Source of the DNA: Helopsaltes ochotensis
Lineage: Eukaryota; Chordata; Aves; Passeriformes; Locustellidae
Length of the DNA stretch: 64,000 nt
Assembly (NCBI GenBank): GCA_013400155.1
Contig: VXBM01000093.1
Location: forward strand, 1,067,127 to 1,131,126
Reading direction: 5' to 3'
Under the pieces are notes generated by a model. It was not told the DNA's origin and made no database searches. It was given only the letters and a program-made list of their open reading frames with translations. This document shows, piece after piece, positions 14,601-27,500 of this stretch. Position numbers and translations under genes: made by a program. The first letter of the stretch is position 1; every line of letters begins with the position of its first letter.

Positions 14601-15522
14601 CCTCACTTCTCAGCAGAATGTCTTGGGTTTAAGTCCAAAATCCACCCTGTGCAGTTTGCATGCTTGGTTGTGCTGCTCCCTGACAACTGGTGGATTATGG
14701 ATCATCCAGTAATGGATGCAATGGGGGCAGTTTATGAAATGGAGATTACAATTTAAACTTCCAAATCAATCGTAAATGGACCTTTTTGACCTCCAGTGTC
14801 ATGGGAGTCATGATGAATTCCAACCTGCAAATTCAAATCAAAGTACTAACTCCAGCTACAATCAATAAGTAATCACTACTGCTATTGAGGCAAATCCACA
14901 GCCAGGGAAACCTAAAAGTGACTGAGTCTGGTTTTGGCTTTGTGATTTGATCCAAAATGGCTTAAAGCCAGGAAGAGAAATGAACCTGCTCAGTCTCCTG
15001 TGCTCAAAGTTATCGGTTGAGTAAGGGGATCCTGGGAAGTTCTGGATCCTGGGAAGGCTTGTGGAACAGGGGAGGAATGTATTCTGGACTCTCCTGGACT
15101 CAGTAATGTGGTTTGTGGTGAATAAGACATGTCACTGAGACACGGCAAGTCTTCAGGCCTTTGGTGGGAAGAAAGAACATAAGGACAAGGTCATCAGCAC
15201 AAGGATACATTAGCTCAGTCTCGGATGCTGGCCCGTAATGGATGTTTAGAAATGCAGTGCAGTAAGTCAGATTAAGAGCAGTCCCTCCTTTGGCTGTATT
15301 TTGCCAGCAGCCAGAATGAGGGACATCCTGGATCAGAGCTGTTTCCACACCATCACAGTTATCAGTCTCTGGCTCTCTCCCTGGTGTCCAACGTATGCAA
15401 GCAATAAGAATTATAATAATAATTGGAATTGCCATTGCGGTTGCTGCCGTTTGGGATGACAGCTCACAGAGCAGAGATAAGGGCGCTCCTGTTTAATTTC
15501 CTTCTCTCGTGTTTCCTTTTAG
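11603..15522. other. probable intron, no gene seen
   Basis: No exon is supported in this stretch. Small structures are present: a 9-bp stem with a 4-base loop at 12229-12250 and a 13-bp direct repeat (GGATCCTGGGAAG) at 15027-15039 and 15044-15056. A 111-codon open frame on the - strand (15100-15435) has an isoleucine-rich start but no supporting features and was rejected. The 3' end merges into the acceptor of the exon at 15523. Confidence 0.5.
12229..12250. repeat. short inverted repeat (9-bp stem, 4-base loop)
   Basis: GATAATAAT is followed by TTAG and then by its exact reverse complement ATTATTATC. The stem is entirely A/T apart from the terminal G-C pair, so it may be fortuitous in AT-rich DNA. 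Confidence 0.7.
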
Positions 15523-15745
15523 CACCACCACGTTGCCTTCCTACATCAGGATAACCAACGGCTACATCACAGTCAAGCCTCCCATCTGGATTTCCAACCA
15601 GCTGGATCAGCGGCCGCGCGCCGCCCGCCCATCCCAGCCCCAGCCCACGAGCTCAGCCCCTGCCAGCCTCCTGTGGCCATCAGGAACACTTCCTCTCTGC
15701 GTGGCCATAGCCTCTTTTCTCCTGAGCCTGCTGCAGCCCTCCTGA
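15523..15745 (+). CDS. terminal coding exon of an unidentified GPI-anchored or C-terminally membrane-anchored protein
   Basis: A pyrimidine-rich tract ending TTTCCTTTTAG (AG at 15521-15522) forms a good acceptor. The exon opens with the last base of a split codon, then 73 full codons and TGA at 15743-15745. The peptide has three parts. Residues 1-30 are a polar segment containing TNGYITVKPPIW. Residues 30-47 are a Pro/Arg/Ser-rich linker (QRPRAARPSQPQPTSSAPAS). Residues 54-70 are a hydrophobic tail (TLPLCVAIASFLLSLL) ending three residues before the stop. Small residues (SSA, about 43-45), a short spacer and a hydrophobic end with no cytoplasmic tail fit a GPI-attachment signal, and a tail-less membrane span is the alternative. 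The third-position GC bias and the following 3' UTR support real coding. I compared it from memory with the common GPI-anchored families (contactins, IgLONs, GFRAs, glypicans, ephrin-As, Nogo receptors, RGMs) and recognised none. Upstream exons lie outside the window. Confidence 0.65.
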
Positions 15746-16315
15746 CCACGTTGGGATTACACGCAACCCCTTGGAATAGAGAAGAGAGATAATTTATGAA
15801 CGAATTGGAGTTTAAGACAACAACAGTTACAAGCCGGACCTTCTCAGTGACTCAGTAGTGCCTTCTAGCTGATTTTTGTCTCTTTGCCCAGATACATTTT
15901 GAAACTCTAAAGCTTTATTGTAACACTGACTTACATCTTCTTTTTGTAGAAGGATCTTTATTTCCCATAGTGCTATGGGGTTTTGTAAAATATACATGTT
16001 CATATAAAGAAAAAAAAAAGAAAAAGAAAAAATGTATTTATTCGACTGGTAAACTTATTTTTCTTGTTGTATATGTTAATAACATCCCTATTAATCAGTA
16101 GCGATGGTGAAACAGATAAATTAATATTTTCTATATTTGTTTTCCAACAACTCTGCAAATGTCTGAACTGACACCAAATGAATGCTTTCTTTGTTTCTTT
16201 AACCATTACATTTTACAGCAACTGTCCAATAAGTACATTTCTGCTGAACTTCTTTATTTTACTTCTTTTATCTCATTAGCATAGATTACACCAAATAAAA
16301 CAGATCCTGCTCTGT
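15746..16315 (+). other. probable 3' untranslated region of the terminal exon
   Basis: This is AT-rich sequence directly after the stop codon, with an A-rich run at about 16008-16031, ending shortly after a canonical AATAAA. Its abrupt drop in GC relative to the exon is typical of a vertebrate 3' UTR. The exact cleavage site is inferred as about 15-20 bases past the signal. Longer UTR isoforms extending into the AT-rich DNA downstream cannot be excluded. Confidence 0.5.
16294..16299 (+). terminator. AATAAA poly(A) signal
   Basis: A canonical hexamer in 'accaaataaaacag', about 550 bases after the stop codon. It is followed within about 20-30 bases by GT/T-containing sequence (ctgctctgtgggg) that could serve as the downstream element. 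Confidence 0.5.
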
Positions 16316-17646
16316 GGGGCCTTTACCCATTAGAAAAATAAGTGCATTTTTAACTCACTAGCTGCCACAGTCTAAAATACCAGTTATTTTTACATGACTT
16401 AGTAAATCATTAGTCAGGCTAATCCTCTACATTCCCCCTGTTTTCTTTAACTAAACTATTTAACTTCTTTGGAAATTACCATTTTCCCTCTTTGCCCTGG
16501 GATTAATTCACCAGCTAATGCAAATTCAGATACCTTTTTCATAATAAAAAAAATAATTTTAAAGTCTGGAATAATCCTACTTGGAATTATTTTCTTCTCT
16601 CCCTCATTCTATATAAGCATAAGCCTACAACCTTTTTGAGCATAAATGAGAAGAGAGCTTGGTCTGTCCAGAGATTATAAAGATGTATTGTCCTGTTAAT
16701 CTGTAGAACTCCTTTGTACCAGTTGCATTAATGCCCATGGACAACCTGGAGGCAAAAAACATCTACAAATTCCTCTTTCTCTTGCTTCCATGAGCTGACA
16801 GAGCTGATATCTCTGTGCTGAAATAATTATGTCTTGTCCAAAATCTGCTGCAGGAATCAAGCTAACCCCCATGTTATGGAGACATACAGAACATTCTTTC
16901 ATTTTTAGACTAGACCTGACTTAGATGGAAAAGTTATGACACTTTACCCTCACTGAAAAATGTGCTCCCTATCCAAACAGCTGCTGTTGAGGAATGAGAT
17001 TTACAACATCCATGGGGGGAAAAAAGTGCCATCTTAAAACTTACTATGTTTAAAAAGGCATGTAGATGTTTTTTCACCACCAGAATATGATGAAAAACCT
17101 ATTTGGGTAGAAGAGTTTAGAAAATGAGCTTTGTTTGAAATAATGGGGGTTTTCCCTAAGTCATCTATAAACCAAAAATATGTGATGAAAACATCTTTTT
17201 AGAAAAGAAGTCTCAAAATCAGAACAATACAATACAAGCTTTTCTTTATGGAAAAGCAGTGCTTTTTACCTTGGAAAAAAAGATAATTATGATAATTATA
17301 ATAACATTAGTGATAAAATTCTGGCTGAAAACAACCCTGTATGTTTCCCAGCAGCCCTACAGACTGTGTCTGGAGCTGCAGATGATTCCATGCAAGACTC
17401 TGCAGTGAGAGAGAGTTCAGAATTCCCAGTTTGCTTGTTGTCATACCAGTTATTTCAGGAAAGTAACTAGACTACAAAAATCCCAGGATTTCATGATGAA
17501 ATACTGAGCATTTCCATCATGCATCCCAGTCCATTGCCTTGCAAACGCCAGGGACAACACAGGTAACTTCTCAATTTACCATGATCCCCAGCCTTTGCTC
17601 TATTTTTGACAGGAGGTTGTGTAGGTTTCTGGTCAATTTAAGTGGG

Positions 17647-18476
17647 NNNNNNNNNNNNNNNNNNNNNNNNNNNNNNNNNNNNNNNNNNNNNNNNNNNNNN
17701 NNNNNNNNNNNNNNNNNNNNNNNNNNNNNNNNNNNNNNNNNNNNNNNNNNNNNNNNNNNNNNNNNNNNNNNNNNNNNNNNNNNNNNNNNNNNNNNNNNNN
17801 NNNNNNNNNNNNNNNNNNNNNNNNNNNNNNNNNNNNNNNNNNNNNNNNNNNNNNNNNNNNNNNNNNNNNNNNNNNNNNNNNNNNNNNNNNNNNNNNNNNN
17901 NNNNNNNNNNNNNNNNNNNNNNNNNNNNNNNNNNNNNNNNNNNNNNNNNNNNNNNNNNNNNNNNNNNNNNNNNNNNNNNNNNNNNNNNNNNNNNNNNNNN
18001 NNNNNNNNNNNNNNNNNNNNNNNNNNNNNNNNNNNNNNNNNNNNNNNNNNNNNNNNNNNNNNNNNNNNNNNNNNNNNNNNNNNNNNNNNNNNNNNNNNNN
18101 NNNNNNNNNNNNNNNNNNNNNNNNNNNNNNNNNNNNNNNNNNNNNNNNNNNNNNNNNNNNNNNNNNNNNNNNNNNNNNNNNNNNNNNNNNNNNNNNNNNN
18201 NNNNNNNNNNNNNNNNNNNNNNNNNNNNNNNNNNNNNNNNNNNNNNNNNNNNNNNNNNNNNNNNNNNNNNNNNNNNNNNNNNNNNNNNNNNNNNNNNNNN
18301 NNNNNNNNNNNNNNNNNNNNNNNNNNNNNNNNNNNNNNNNNNNNNNNNNNNNNNNNNNNNNNNNNNNNNNNNNNNNNNNNNNNNNNNNNNNNNNNNNNNN
18401 NNNNNNNNNNNNNNNNNNNNNNNNNNNNNNNNNNNNNNNNNNNNNNNNNNNNNNNNNNNNNNNNNNNNNNNNNNNN
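17647..18476. other. assembly gap (830 N)
   Basis: A run of undetermined bases. The flanks (ending TTTAAGTGGG on the left and beginning AATATTAGGAGG on the right) are ordinary unique-looking sequence, so nothing hints at what is missing. Confidence 1.
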
Positions 18477-20342
18477 AATATTAGGAGGACACAAATCTCT
18501 CCACACTACCAGCTGTCATTGTGTTGCACAGAATAGTCATTCTTTTATCACCAGAAAGGTTTCCTGAGTCGCCCCTGCACTGGACAGTAATATTCAATAT
18601 TCATTAGCTCAGATACTGGGATATGTTTGGCTCTCACAGCATATAAATGGTTTGGATATAAAAGTATGTTTTAACATCTTTGCATTTCCTGGCTTTTTGT
18701 CTGTAATGCTGGGAAATTAATGAATTTTACTGGAACCCTTGCACATTTGTGCAGTGCAGGTGTCAAAACAAGGTGTCTCTGGGATATGGGCTCTACACCC
18801 CTGATTTTTGCCACCTAGAAGCAGCTCCCTCAGTCAGCTAAGCTCGCTCTGGCTCAGGGATAAGACACGACTTTAAGGTTAAGTAGGTTTCTGTAGATCT
18901 CAGCTCAGGAACCCCACGTGAATGGCTTCAGCACAGGTCTCTAAACAAACACTTCTTTTATTCTCTTGTCTTACCCTGAAGTATGGCTTAGGGTCACTTT
19001 TTTGAGTACAGGACCTGCATGCAGGGCAATGCTGGATAATGAACCCTCGCTGTGGTTGATAAAATGGGTTGTTTACTAATCAGCTGTGGCAGCCCAGCAT
19101 TAATTAAAACACAGTAGTAATTTTTGGCACAGACTTATGCACACTGTCACAGTGGGTCATGATTTCTGAATTTCTAATGATTTTCTAAACCATCAGTTTA
19201 AACCTGGAGCAGATGTGATATGTTCTCTGGAAGCAACACTGACTACCAGCTTCAGAGGGGGCTTCAGTTTCCTGTGAGGGTTTCTTGGAAAACTGAAAAC
19301 TGACTGGACTCTTTCTTCCAAAGGAAAGCTCAGATTCCCATGTTGTCACAAGATTCCAAGAGCTGGAGATTTAGCAAAAACATTCATGGCCACCACGTAT
19401 AATAGCAAACACTGGTGATCCTGCTTATCTCTGAGAAACAGAATCAAGAGAGGCACCCAGTGTCTGCCAGTCTAGGACACAACTTTGGATGAGTCCAAAG
19501 CTCAGTGGTGGCGTGATTCATCTTCTCAACCCAGCTACAAGGGGCACCAACACAATTCACATTAAATGTAACTGTAGCATTATAAACAAATGCTGAGTAC
19601 CTGCCAAGATCTTGCCCTGGTGGAATAAATGATCTCTTATCATCAGCAACAAATCTAATCTCTCCTCTTTCAGTGTTTTAATGCTTTTCTTGCTTAACTG
19701 CAGATACTTTATTAACATGCACTGCCACTTGGAGAACCAGTCAGTAAGCTGGGACAGAAAGGTATTTTATATTTTATGACTGATGTCGTTTCTCTTCAAT
19801 CCCTGGAGCTCTTGAATAATGCAATACGTCTTCTGGCAATAACTGATGAATATGATTTATGATAACTATGCTTTATACAGGTGTCAAAAATCTGCTTTGT
19901 TGAACTTCCCTTCCCATTCCTCCAAGCTCCACTGTAATTTAGGAACACCCAAGGTATAGAGTTGTATATTTATCTAAGTTCTTCAGTATACAATTGTGGA
20001 GAAAGAGAGATGGAAAGAGGGAGAACTTAATCTACATTTAGTGCATTGATTAGTCAAATGATATGACTCAGTCATTACCATATACCACTGTTAGGGAGGA
20101 ATTTCCCATGATATATTTATGTTAGAGAAACCAAAGTGCCAAAGTTATTATCTCAACATAAGCATTACCATGCCAATCTTTGCTTAGTACCATGTTTCTG
20201 TATTATATCCAAAAATTATATGGGCTTGTCATATCTCTGAAGTGATCAATGTTCCATGGAGTGTGCTAAAACTCAGCTTCAATTTAAGCGTGTTTCAGCT
20301 TAACTGAAGCAGAAAGAGAGTTTGCTGAAGTCTGAGATCATA

Positions 20343-20400
20343 GAGGGGGTGGGGGTGGGGGTGTGTGTGTGTGTACATTTATGTGTGTGTGTTGTCTGTG
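20343..20400 (+). repeat. (GGGGGT)n / (TG)n low-complexity tract
   Basis: Three G5 runs separated by single T bases lead into alternating TG, an ACATTTA interruption and more TG. The G5 runs could form a G-quadruplex using split runs, and the TG part is a standard dinucleotide microsatellite. Confidence 0.85.
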
Positions 20401-21228
20401 TTCTGTCTCAACCCAAATTCAGCCTTTCCTGTGACTAACATTTCAGGAGGCACCTTAATCTAGCTAAGGGCAGAGAGGTCTTTGCAATAAGTAGACAATA
20501 CTTTCCTTCTACGGGACTGACTAACCATCCTGCAGATTCAGGCTCACACCGAAATTCAAATTGCCTATTTATCAGTTTTCAATTCAAATGTATTTCAGAT
20601 ATTTTTTTTCCTGTTCAGCCTCCTGCTTTTGTGAACTGTTTTGAAGAGTGTAATAAAAAGATGCTTTCTAATATTATTTTATCAAAATATTTTTGTAGCA
20701 TAATATATTAATAAAATGTTATTATAAATCCATAGCACAATAAACTTGTGTGTCTTGATTCTTTCCTTCGCACTAAAAGCTAAGGAATCACTGAATAAAA
20801 GAAACATTCTGCTTGTGGCAGAATGCAAGGCAAGCTGCTTCTTTTATGCCCAACTCCAACATGGGATGAAACATGGAGAAAGCAGAACCAAGCTCTTTCC
20901 TCTTAACTATTCCCTTCCCTCACGGCTAAATCCGTTTGCCTGGGTACTGTAAAAGAGCACTGCAGGCCTTGGAGCTACACCAGCAGCACCAGTTCCTGTC
21001 ACTGGTGGTGGACCTCAAGGAGTGGTGCTGGAAGCACAGGAGCATCTCTCGTCTGGCACAAGGGGCCGTAGGGCCAGGAAATGAGCCCTTCCCCCCAAAC
21101 CAGCTGGAGTGTGTGCAAAAGCCCAGGTGGAGCATCCATGCTCGCTCCTGGTGGCTGCAGGAAGCTCTTTTCTGCCATCAGTGTCCTTTGAATCGCTGTT
21201 GCTGCCACTGGCAAAACAGAAAATAACA

Positions 21229-21586
21229 CCCATTTGTTGCCCTGATTTTTGCAGCCTTTCTAATGTGTTTCTTAGCTTTTAGAATGGAGTCAGAATCCTC
21301 AATGTTTAGGCAGTGCTTTGCCGTTCTCACGTTGGTGTTATCTGTAAGATAGAGTTGGTTTGGGGAATGGATTGGTAAACATCACATACCTTTGGATGCA
21401 AATTGTACTGACTGACCGTCAGCTGGGCCAGTGGAGAGGAGAGGTGTCCACCTTCTCATCCAATCCCTGGCATGGACCTGCGGTCTACTTAAGAAAGAAA
21501 GAATAAACAAAAGGCCTCTTTTGGGTCCTTCTCCTCATCGAGTGTCCTGTGTGGTTCTTGCTGTGCTGAACAGTCCATCACCCATT
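21229..21586 (+). mobile_element. solo LTR of an endogenous retrovirus, copy 1 (LTR 21235-21580 plus 6-bp target duplication)
   Basis: The element starts TGTTGCCCTG and ends GTCCATCA (TG...CA), 346 bp. It is flanked by an exact 6-bp direct repeat CCCATT at 21229-21234 and 21581-21586. A CCAAT motif, a TATA-like CTACTTAAG and AATAAA (21502-21507) occur in that order, giving + orientation. A poly(A) signal close behind a TATTTAAG-like box resembles the arrangement in alpharetroviral LTRs, and 6-bp duplications are usual for alpha/beta-type (ERVK-like) elements. It is about 90% identical by eye to the LTR at 31122-31468. No internal retroviral sequence is attached, so it is a product of LTR-LTR recombination. 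Confidence 0.85.
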
Positions 21587-24500
21587 GAACTGTGCAGTGG
21601 GGATGGAGCAGGAGCTGCCTCTCCACATCAAGATACAGACACATATTTACTAATTTTTCTTGGCATATTGCTTTTCCTTGCATGCAAGCCATGCCTTGTA
21701 TCTGACACTGCAGCCTTCTTGCTGATCACTGTTTACTTCTTAATTATGTGCTAAATCATTTGGTCTTTAACACACCATTTGGAGAGGACTCCACCAGCAA
21801 AGCTGGTTTAGAAATATCCACAGTAGGAAATGCAGCGGGAGGTACAAACACTGGAGCTGGTTTGAATGAGCTAAACATGGCACGGGAAGGGCTTGTTGCA
21901 AAAGAGAAGGGCAACTCTTGAAAAACAAAGATAAAAAGAGTCCATCTATTGAAATACCAACCAGACTGCCAAAGCTGCTTGCCATCCTATCTTTGGAGTC
22001 TCAGCCCATCTGGACAGTCTGTGTGGTCCAGCCGTGGGCTATCCCTGGCCCTGGCAAATGTATTTGAGGCAGCACAGAATCTGAGGGAATGCACAATATT
22101 GCTCCTGCACTGAATCCCCACTGCATAAGGGCTGAGCTGCACCTGATTTGTGGAGAGGCTGAACACATCATGCCAGACTGGGGGGAAGCTGGAGTTCAGC
22201 TTAATGTTACGGCAGTTCTCTGCTCCTGACTCATCCCAGAGAGGTGTTCATCCAACAAAGGGGCTCCATAACATCTCCAGGGGCTCAGCTGGAGCAGGGG
22301 GAGCCACTGAAAAATGTATTAAAATATCTGTGCCCGGTTAGATGTACGCAGGGGGTGTCCAAAGACAAAAATAACCAGTCTACTGCCAGTAATGGAAACA
22401 ATAGTAATGGGGGAAATGATATGTATTCAGATTGCTAAATAGCTGGATGGTGAGAATACAATTACTGAATATCACTGGGGTCTTAAAATAAAAAGCACTG
22501 AAACTATATAGAGCATTGAAAATTCTGTATTAGCTTTTCTAACATACAGCTTCTCCCATTGCAAAGAAGAGCAGCAAGTCCTGAACACTGGATTATTTTG
22601 AGCAGCAGGTCCCATGCTCCACAGCATGCCAGCACTTCATTAGCTAAGGCTGCACCTTTGGGTGCAAGCCATCATGCAAAACACTGCACTTCATTCCACT
22701 TTCCACATTTTCATTCCACTTTCATTCCATTTTCCACATTTAACAAGAATACAGTTAAAACAGCAGAACGAGTTCCACAGAGCCAAACCTCCACCAGGCT
22801 GGTTTTCAGAGGAATGATAACAATAATAACTGTGGCAGTGAGTTCATGCTCACAGCCCTCATTCACACCTGGAGCTCCCTGCCTCCTTGGAATGAAATGC
22901 AGCTTGAACAAAGGGACCAGGATAATGTGAGAAAACATCAACAACAGGCAGATAGAGGCGCAGCAAATGAAAGACAGATGTAGGAAGGAGAGTGAGAGCT
23001 TTCTGCTTTGAGCTCATCCCGTATCTCTATTGTCCTATGGAATATCAGCTTGTTGTTCTAATGATATCAGTTCTCCAGTCCTCCTGTGTGACATAGGATG
23101 TTCCTTTTCTTTCTCCATATGAAAGCCATTGGTTTGCATTATAAATTGATGGATACAGAGCCTCAATCAGCCCTATGTGACTGAATCATCTTGAACAACA
23201 GTGCCCTTTTTCTTTCCCGCAGCTCTCTACAGCTGTTTGTCTTGGCAAGGGTAGGTTTGTCCCCAGATTCATCCTGTTTGAAGTCCTTTCCACCCACTCA
23301 TGTTAGCCTGAGCATTCACCTCATTTTTAATGGGAGCATTATCATCTTCAGTTTTGCACTGGCAAAAACAATTCTCAGAGGGCGAAGAGACAGAAACTCA
23401 CACCTACCCATCTTTCTTGAACAAAGTGTCTTCATCCAAACTGTAGGAGGCAAGCACTTCGAGGAATTTGCCAGGAATTGTTTTCCTCTTAGCAGCGGTC
23501 CAGACCTAAAGTGGACACAGACATAATCTGTGATATCACCTCTCAGCCAGAAGGATCCTATGAAGACCCTTTAGCTCAGACGACGTGTGCTCTGCATGGT
23601 GGTTGTGCACTGAAGGATGGACAGTGCTGGCTGTGCTCTCTGGCTGTGCCTGGGCCAGCTGTGGCCCTGAGGGCAGGATCAATCCGCATCACAACCTTAT
23701 CCTGCTGCTGCCTTTTCCTCCCAGCAGTTCATGGCCAGCCAGCCCCTCGCTCTAGACCCTGTTTGTGGCACTGAGCCTGGTTTGCTGCCGAGTCCCCAGG
23801 GGACACCTGGCTGTGCAGAGCCCGGGGCTGCAGGTAAGCCTTGGCTCCCCATCACTGCGGGCTTGGAGATGACACCTGGGTCCCTCCCGTGGCTGAGCAG
23901 GCCTGCAAAAAGACACGTGAAATGAGATAATGATACATGTGAAGAGAGTGGAATTCTGAGCCCTGTTTGGATTCTCTTAAAAATACCTAACTTTCCCTGG
24001 AACCTCACCCTTCCCAGGCCATCTTTATCCAAAAGCATTAACACCAAGGGGGGGTGGGAGGTGAGGGGAAGGTTAAAGTATTGATGTTAGTGGAAGACTC
24101 AGACATTAAAAGAGTATCCCAGGTTTGGAGCCTCTGTTGCCTGCTGCCAGGAGCAGGCCCTGCTTGAAAGGAAAGTACCTATCTCAGCATGCAGTCAAGA
24201 GGAATAATAAAACTCTGGTCATTTAGAGGCAGGGAAGAGGAGAAAAACACTCATAAATGTGCAGGCTTATGTTTCTCTTGAACTTTTCAAAATAATCTTC
24301 TCTCCCACCCACAGAAGCAAATGATACCATATCTGGGAAAGAAGTCAGGTGGATGGAAATGATCTTTGGGGAGAAGGAGAGGAGGGATGGAGCAGACATT
24401 TACTTCTCTGCCTGCCTTGCTCACCTTCCCCTTTCTCTGAGACTGAAAATACAAATGAAAGAGCTGGGAAAAAGCCGAGTGTTTGGGTCCAGCCTAAGGC

Positions 24501-27500
24501 CAGTGGGGGCTTTATGTCCATCCTCAGGCAGTGGGGTTTTTCTGTTTCTGTCTGGTGGATTCGGGGAGCTGACTTTGCCACTACGTGATCCCCTAGAGCT
24601 CCCACTCTGCAAGAAGCTTCATTTCTCCCAGAGGCCCCCATGAAATGATTTTCCACACGTTTTTCCAGACTCAAATGAAAAAGAAAAGGCTAAGGGACTA
24701 ATGAAAGCATGCTCATAAACACCATTCCCTGGGAAAGACTAGCATTTGCTATAGTTTTCAAAATAAAATTCCAGATCCTCCAAGTACTGCTGAAGCACTG
24801 AGTTGGGCTTCACAACACCCAGAGGTTTCTGGTAAAGAACAACCTCAGCCCCCTCTTAATAAGGTGGGAAAATGAGGTGGACAGTGGATTTTATGGCATG
24901 CCTGAAATCACAAGGGACATCTATGGGAGCAGGATCCAGAAGGCAGACCTTCCTCTATGGTACACTGTTCTCTGAAGCATGGCTCATTTATTTCAATTAA
25001 TAGAGCTTTATAAGGGCTCCCCTGCCACCTTTTCTTGGCATGAATTACTGCAAAGACAGTGAATTAAAAGCACCAAAGGGCGTCATTTTCTTTTAGTGTT
25101 TAAAGAAGCTGTTTCCATAAAAGCAGACTATGTGAAATTCGCCCAAAAGAGTAAAATTAGGAATAACATAAAGGATTAGAACTGAAAATAGATGTCTTAA
25201 AATCTCTTCTTAGACAAACCTGACCTGATAGTTCAGCCCTGGAGTGGTCTTTTTGTGTAGTACCAGTCAAGTGGTTCAACCAGGCCAGGTTCCTGTCACA
25301 ACATTCACTCAAATGTTGCAGGATTAGGGGCTTCCCCAACCACGAGATGAAATTCTTTGAAAAGTGTAAAGCTGATGCATGCAGCCCACTGTCTCGCCCT
25401 TTTTCCTCTTCAAAAACATGCAGGTAGGATTCAGTTCAAGCACCATGCACTGTCTGAAAGCTGTCACACAAACTTGCCTCCTTCAGTGGTGCCACCCAGA
25501 CTGACTCAGCCCTTGGAGAAATATTTCCATCTTATGTGACTTGCCAGCTCCTTTCACAGAGGCTCTGGTGCTGGGTCCCAGTAAGTTCCTGCCCTCAGAA
25601 TGCAGTTATATGTGTACTGTTTGCAAAGGCATTGCAGTTTGTCTCCTATAAAAGATGACCAGCTTCAAAATCATTTTAAAACAAAGCCAAAACTCAACAA
25701 CTGACTCATATACACTGTTTGCTGTGACCACATAACATATTTCTGATGTGGCAGGCATGTTGCAGGATGCTTACCAGGCAAGCTGTGAATTGGACAAGGT
25801 GAGAATGAGCTGTAATCTCCACCTAAAATGCCTGCACTGCTTGACCATTTCAAAAATTACCATTTCACAGAGTTGTAGCCCATCAGCAGCAGCAGCTGCA
25901 TAACATATTTTGGTCAAAACTGCACGACTAAGTGATGCTGTGATATCAGTAAATGTCCTGAACCTTGGCTGGTATCTTTACTTTTTGTATCTAGCTACTA
26001 GCTATATCTCAGGTAAATACTAAATAGTCCACTATGAGAAAGAAATGTGGAGTTTTTAACTTCAACTTAAAATGACTTCTTGTTACAATGTGCTTCCATA
26101 CTGCAAGTTCAAAATTTAAAAAAAAAATCACATGGTTTGTACAAAACATGAAACAACCAAATTTTAAAATTTTAAGTTCCCAAATAATAATAATACATGT
26201 CATTGATAAACAGCAGTAATGCTTAAATGTCAATGAATGGGAAAAAAAATCAATATTCCTGCTCTAAAAGAAAGTGTTGCTTACACTGATGATAGTTGAA
26301 ATTATACTTTCATTGCTGACCTGCACCTCCTCTCTCTCCTAACAGCATCATTCCTCTTCTCATCCTGGTTTTGAGGTCAAGAACTGGATTTTGATTAATC
26401 CAAATAGACTTTGATGTCCATGCTTTTGCATGGGCCTTTCTAACGAGGGCTTTTTGAGTACTCCTTCGTTCTGAGTTTACAAGGCCTTTTATTAAAATAA
26501 TGTATGGGCTCTGTCTAAATCAAACTTCCTGCAATCCTCCCACACTTCAGAAGTGCTGAAGACCTCAACTCAGTTCTCTCTCTTAGCAAACATTGCTTTG
26601 ATTGAAATCACCGTGTGAAGAAAAATGTCATTGCAATGTGATAATTTGATGATGATGACGCTGAAGTACTGAACCAAAGCAATAATCTTTGGTCAAACCA
26701 TAATCACAGCACTGAAATCCATTGGTTAATCGTGGAAACTTCATATTCAATGTGGTCTGCTGTGCTGTCCTGAGGCATTATGAGAAATGGCCATAAGGAG
26801 GCTGACAGGAATGTACTTTTGCCGTCGTTCCCATCGTGTGGCATGCACACCACATGTTTTGAGAAATTGGGTTAATGAGTAAGACCCAGTATCTGAAGAT
26901 GAAGTTGTCTGCAGCCTCTGTTCTCTTTACTGAGAGAAATGAGGCACCATCTCCACTTACATCCCTGTAAATCGTTCCCTTTTTACCCACGATTTCTTCC
27001 GTGACAGAGGTCTGTGGTCACACCTAGAGCTGGCTGAAATTACAAGGTGCTACAGCTCCTGAACAGACTACCTGGCTGGTGCAGTGGCAGCCCAGGTAGC
27101 TCTCAGGAGACACCAGTGGGTGAGGGAGCTGTGATGGGGATCTGTAAGCCATGGAACGTCTCCCTTGTTTTTCTCTGCGGTCTCTGTGCTCTGACACTGA
27201 GCTCTCTGAGGAGCCATGGGAAGGGCTGTGGGTGGCCACGCTGTCCTGCTGTCCTCACCGGGGTTGTCAGCTCATTCCATGCCTGACGCCAGCAAGGGAC
27301 AAGCCCTGGGCCAGCAGCTGTGGGGAAATGGCTGAAACCTCACCCTGAACTCCCTGCATTCCCAGGTGCAGAGGGTTGCATGCGTGTATTAGAACAACGT
27401 TTTGAAGTCCATGGAATGGTCAAACGTGCCAGTTCTGCCCACCTTGAAAGACAGGCAGGCAACGTGCACTGTGCACCAGCTCTCAGGCAGTACCTTCTTG

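Larger units (their letters stand above)
16316..21228. other. AT-rich intergenic stretch containing an assembly gap
   Basis: I see no gene here. The sequence is AT-rich with scattered homopolymers, and it contains the 830-base gap at 17647-18476. A perfect octamer (ATGCAAAT) lies at 16518-16525, but single octamers are expected by chance. A G-rich/GT microsatellite sits at about 20343-20400. Confidence 0.6.

Noticed and set aside
15100..15435. 111-codon - strand frame with a hydrophobic isoleucine-rich start, just upstream of the terminal exon
   Set aside because: The start is an AAT/ATT-rich simple sequence and the rest has no recognisable features. It lies in the presumed last intron of a + strand gene.
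17539..18567. Long open frames across the first gap on both strands
   Set aside because: They consist almost wholly of undetermined bases. The real sequence at each end is only a few dozen codons without coding features.
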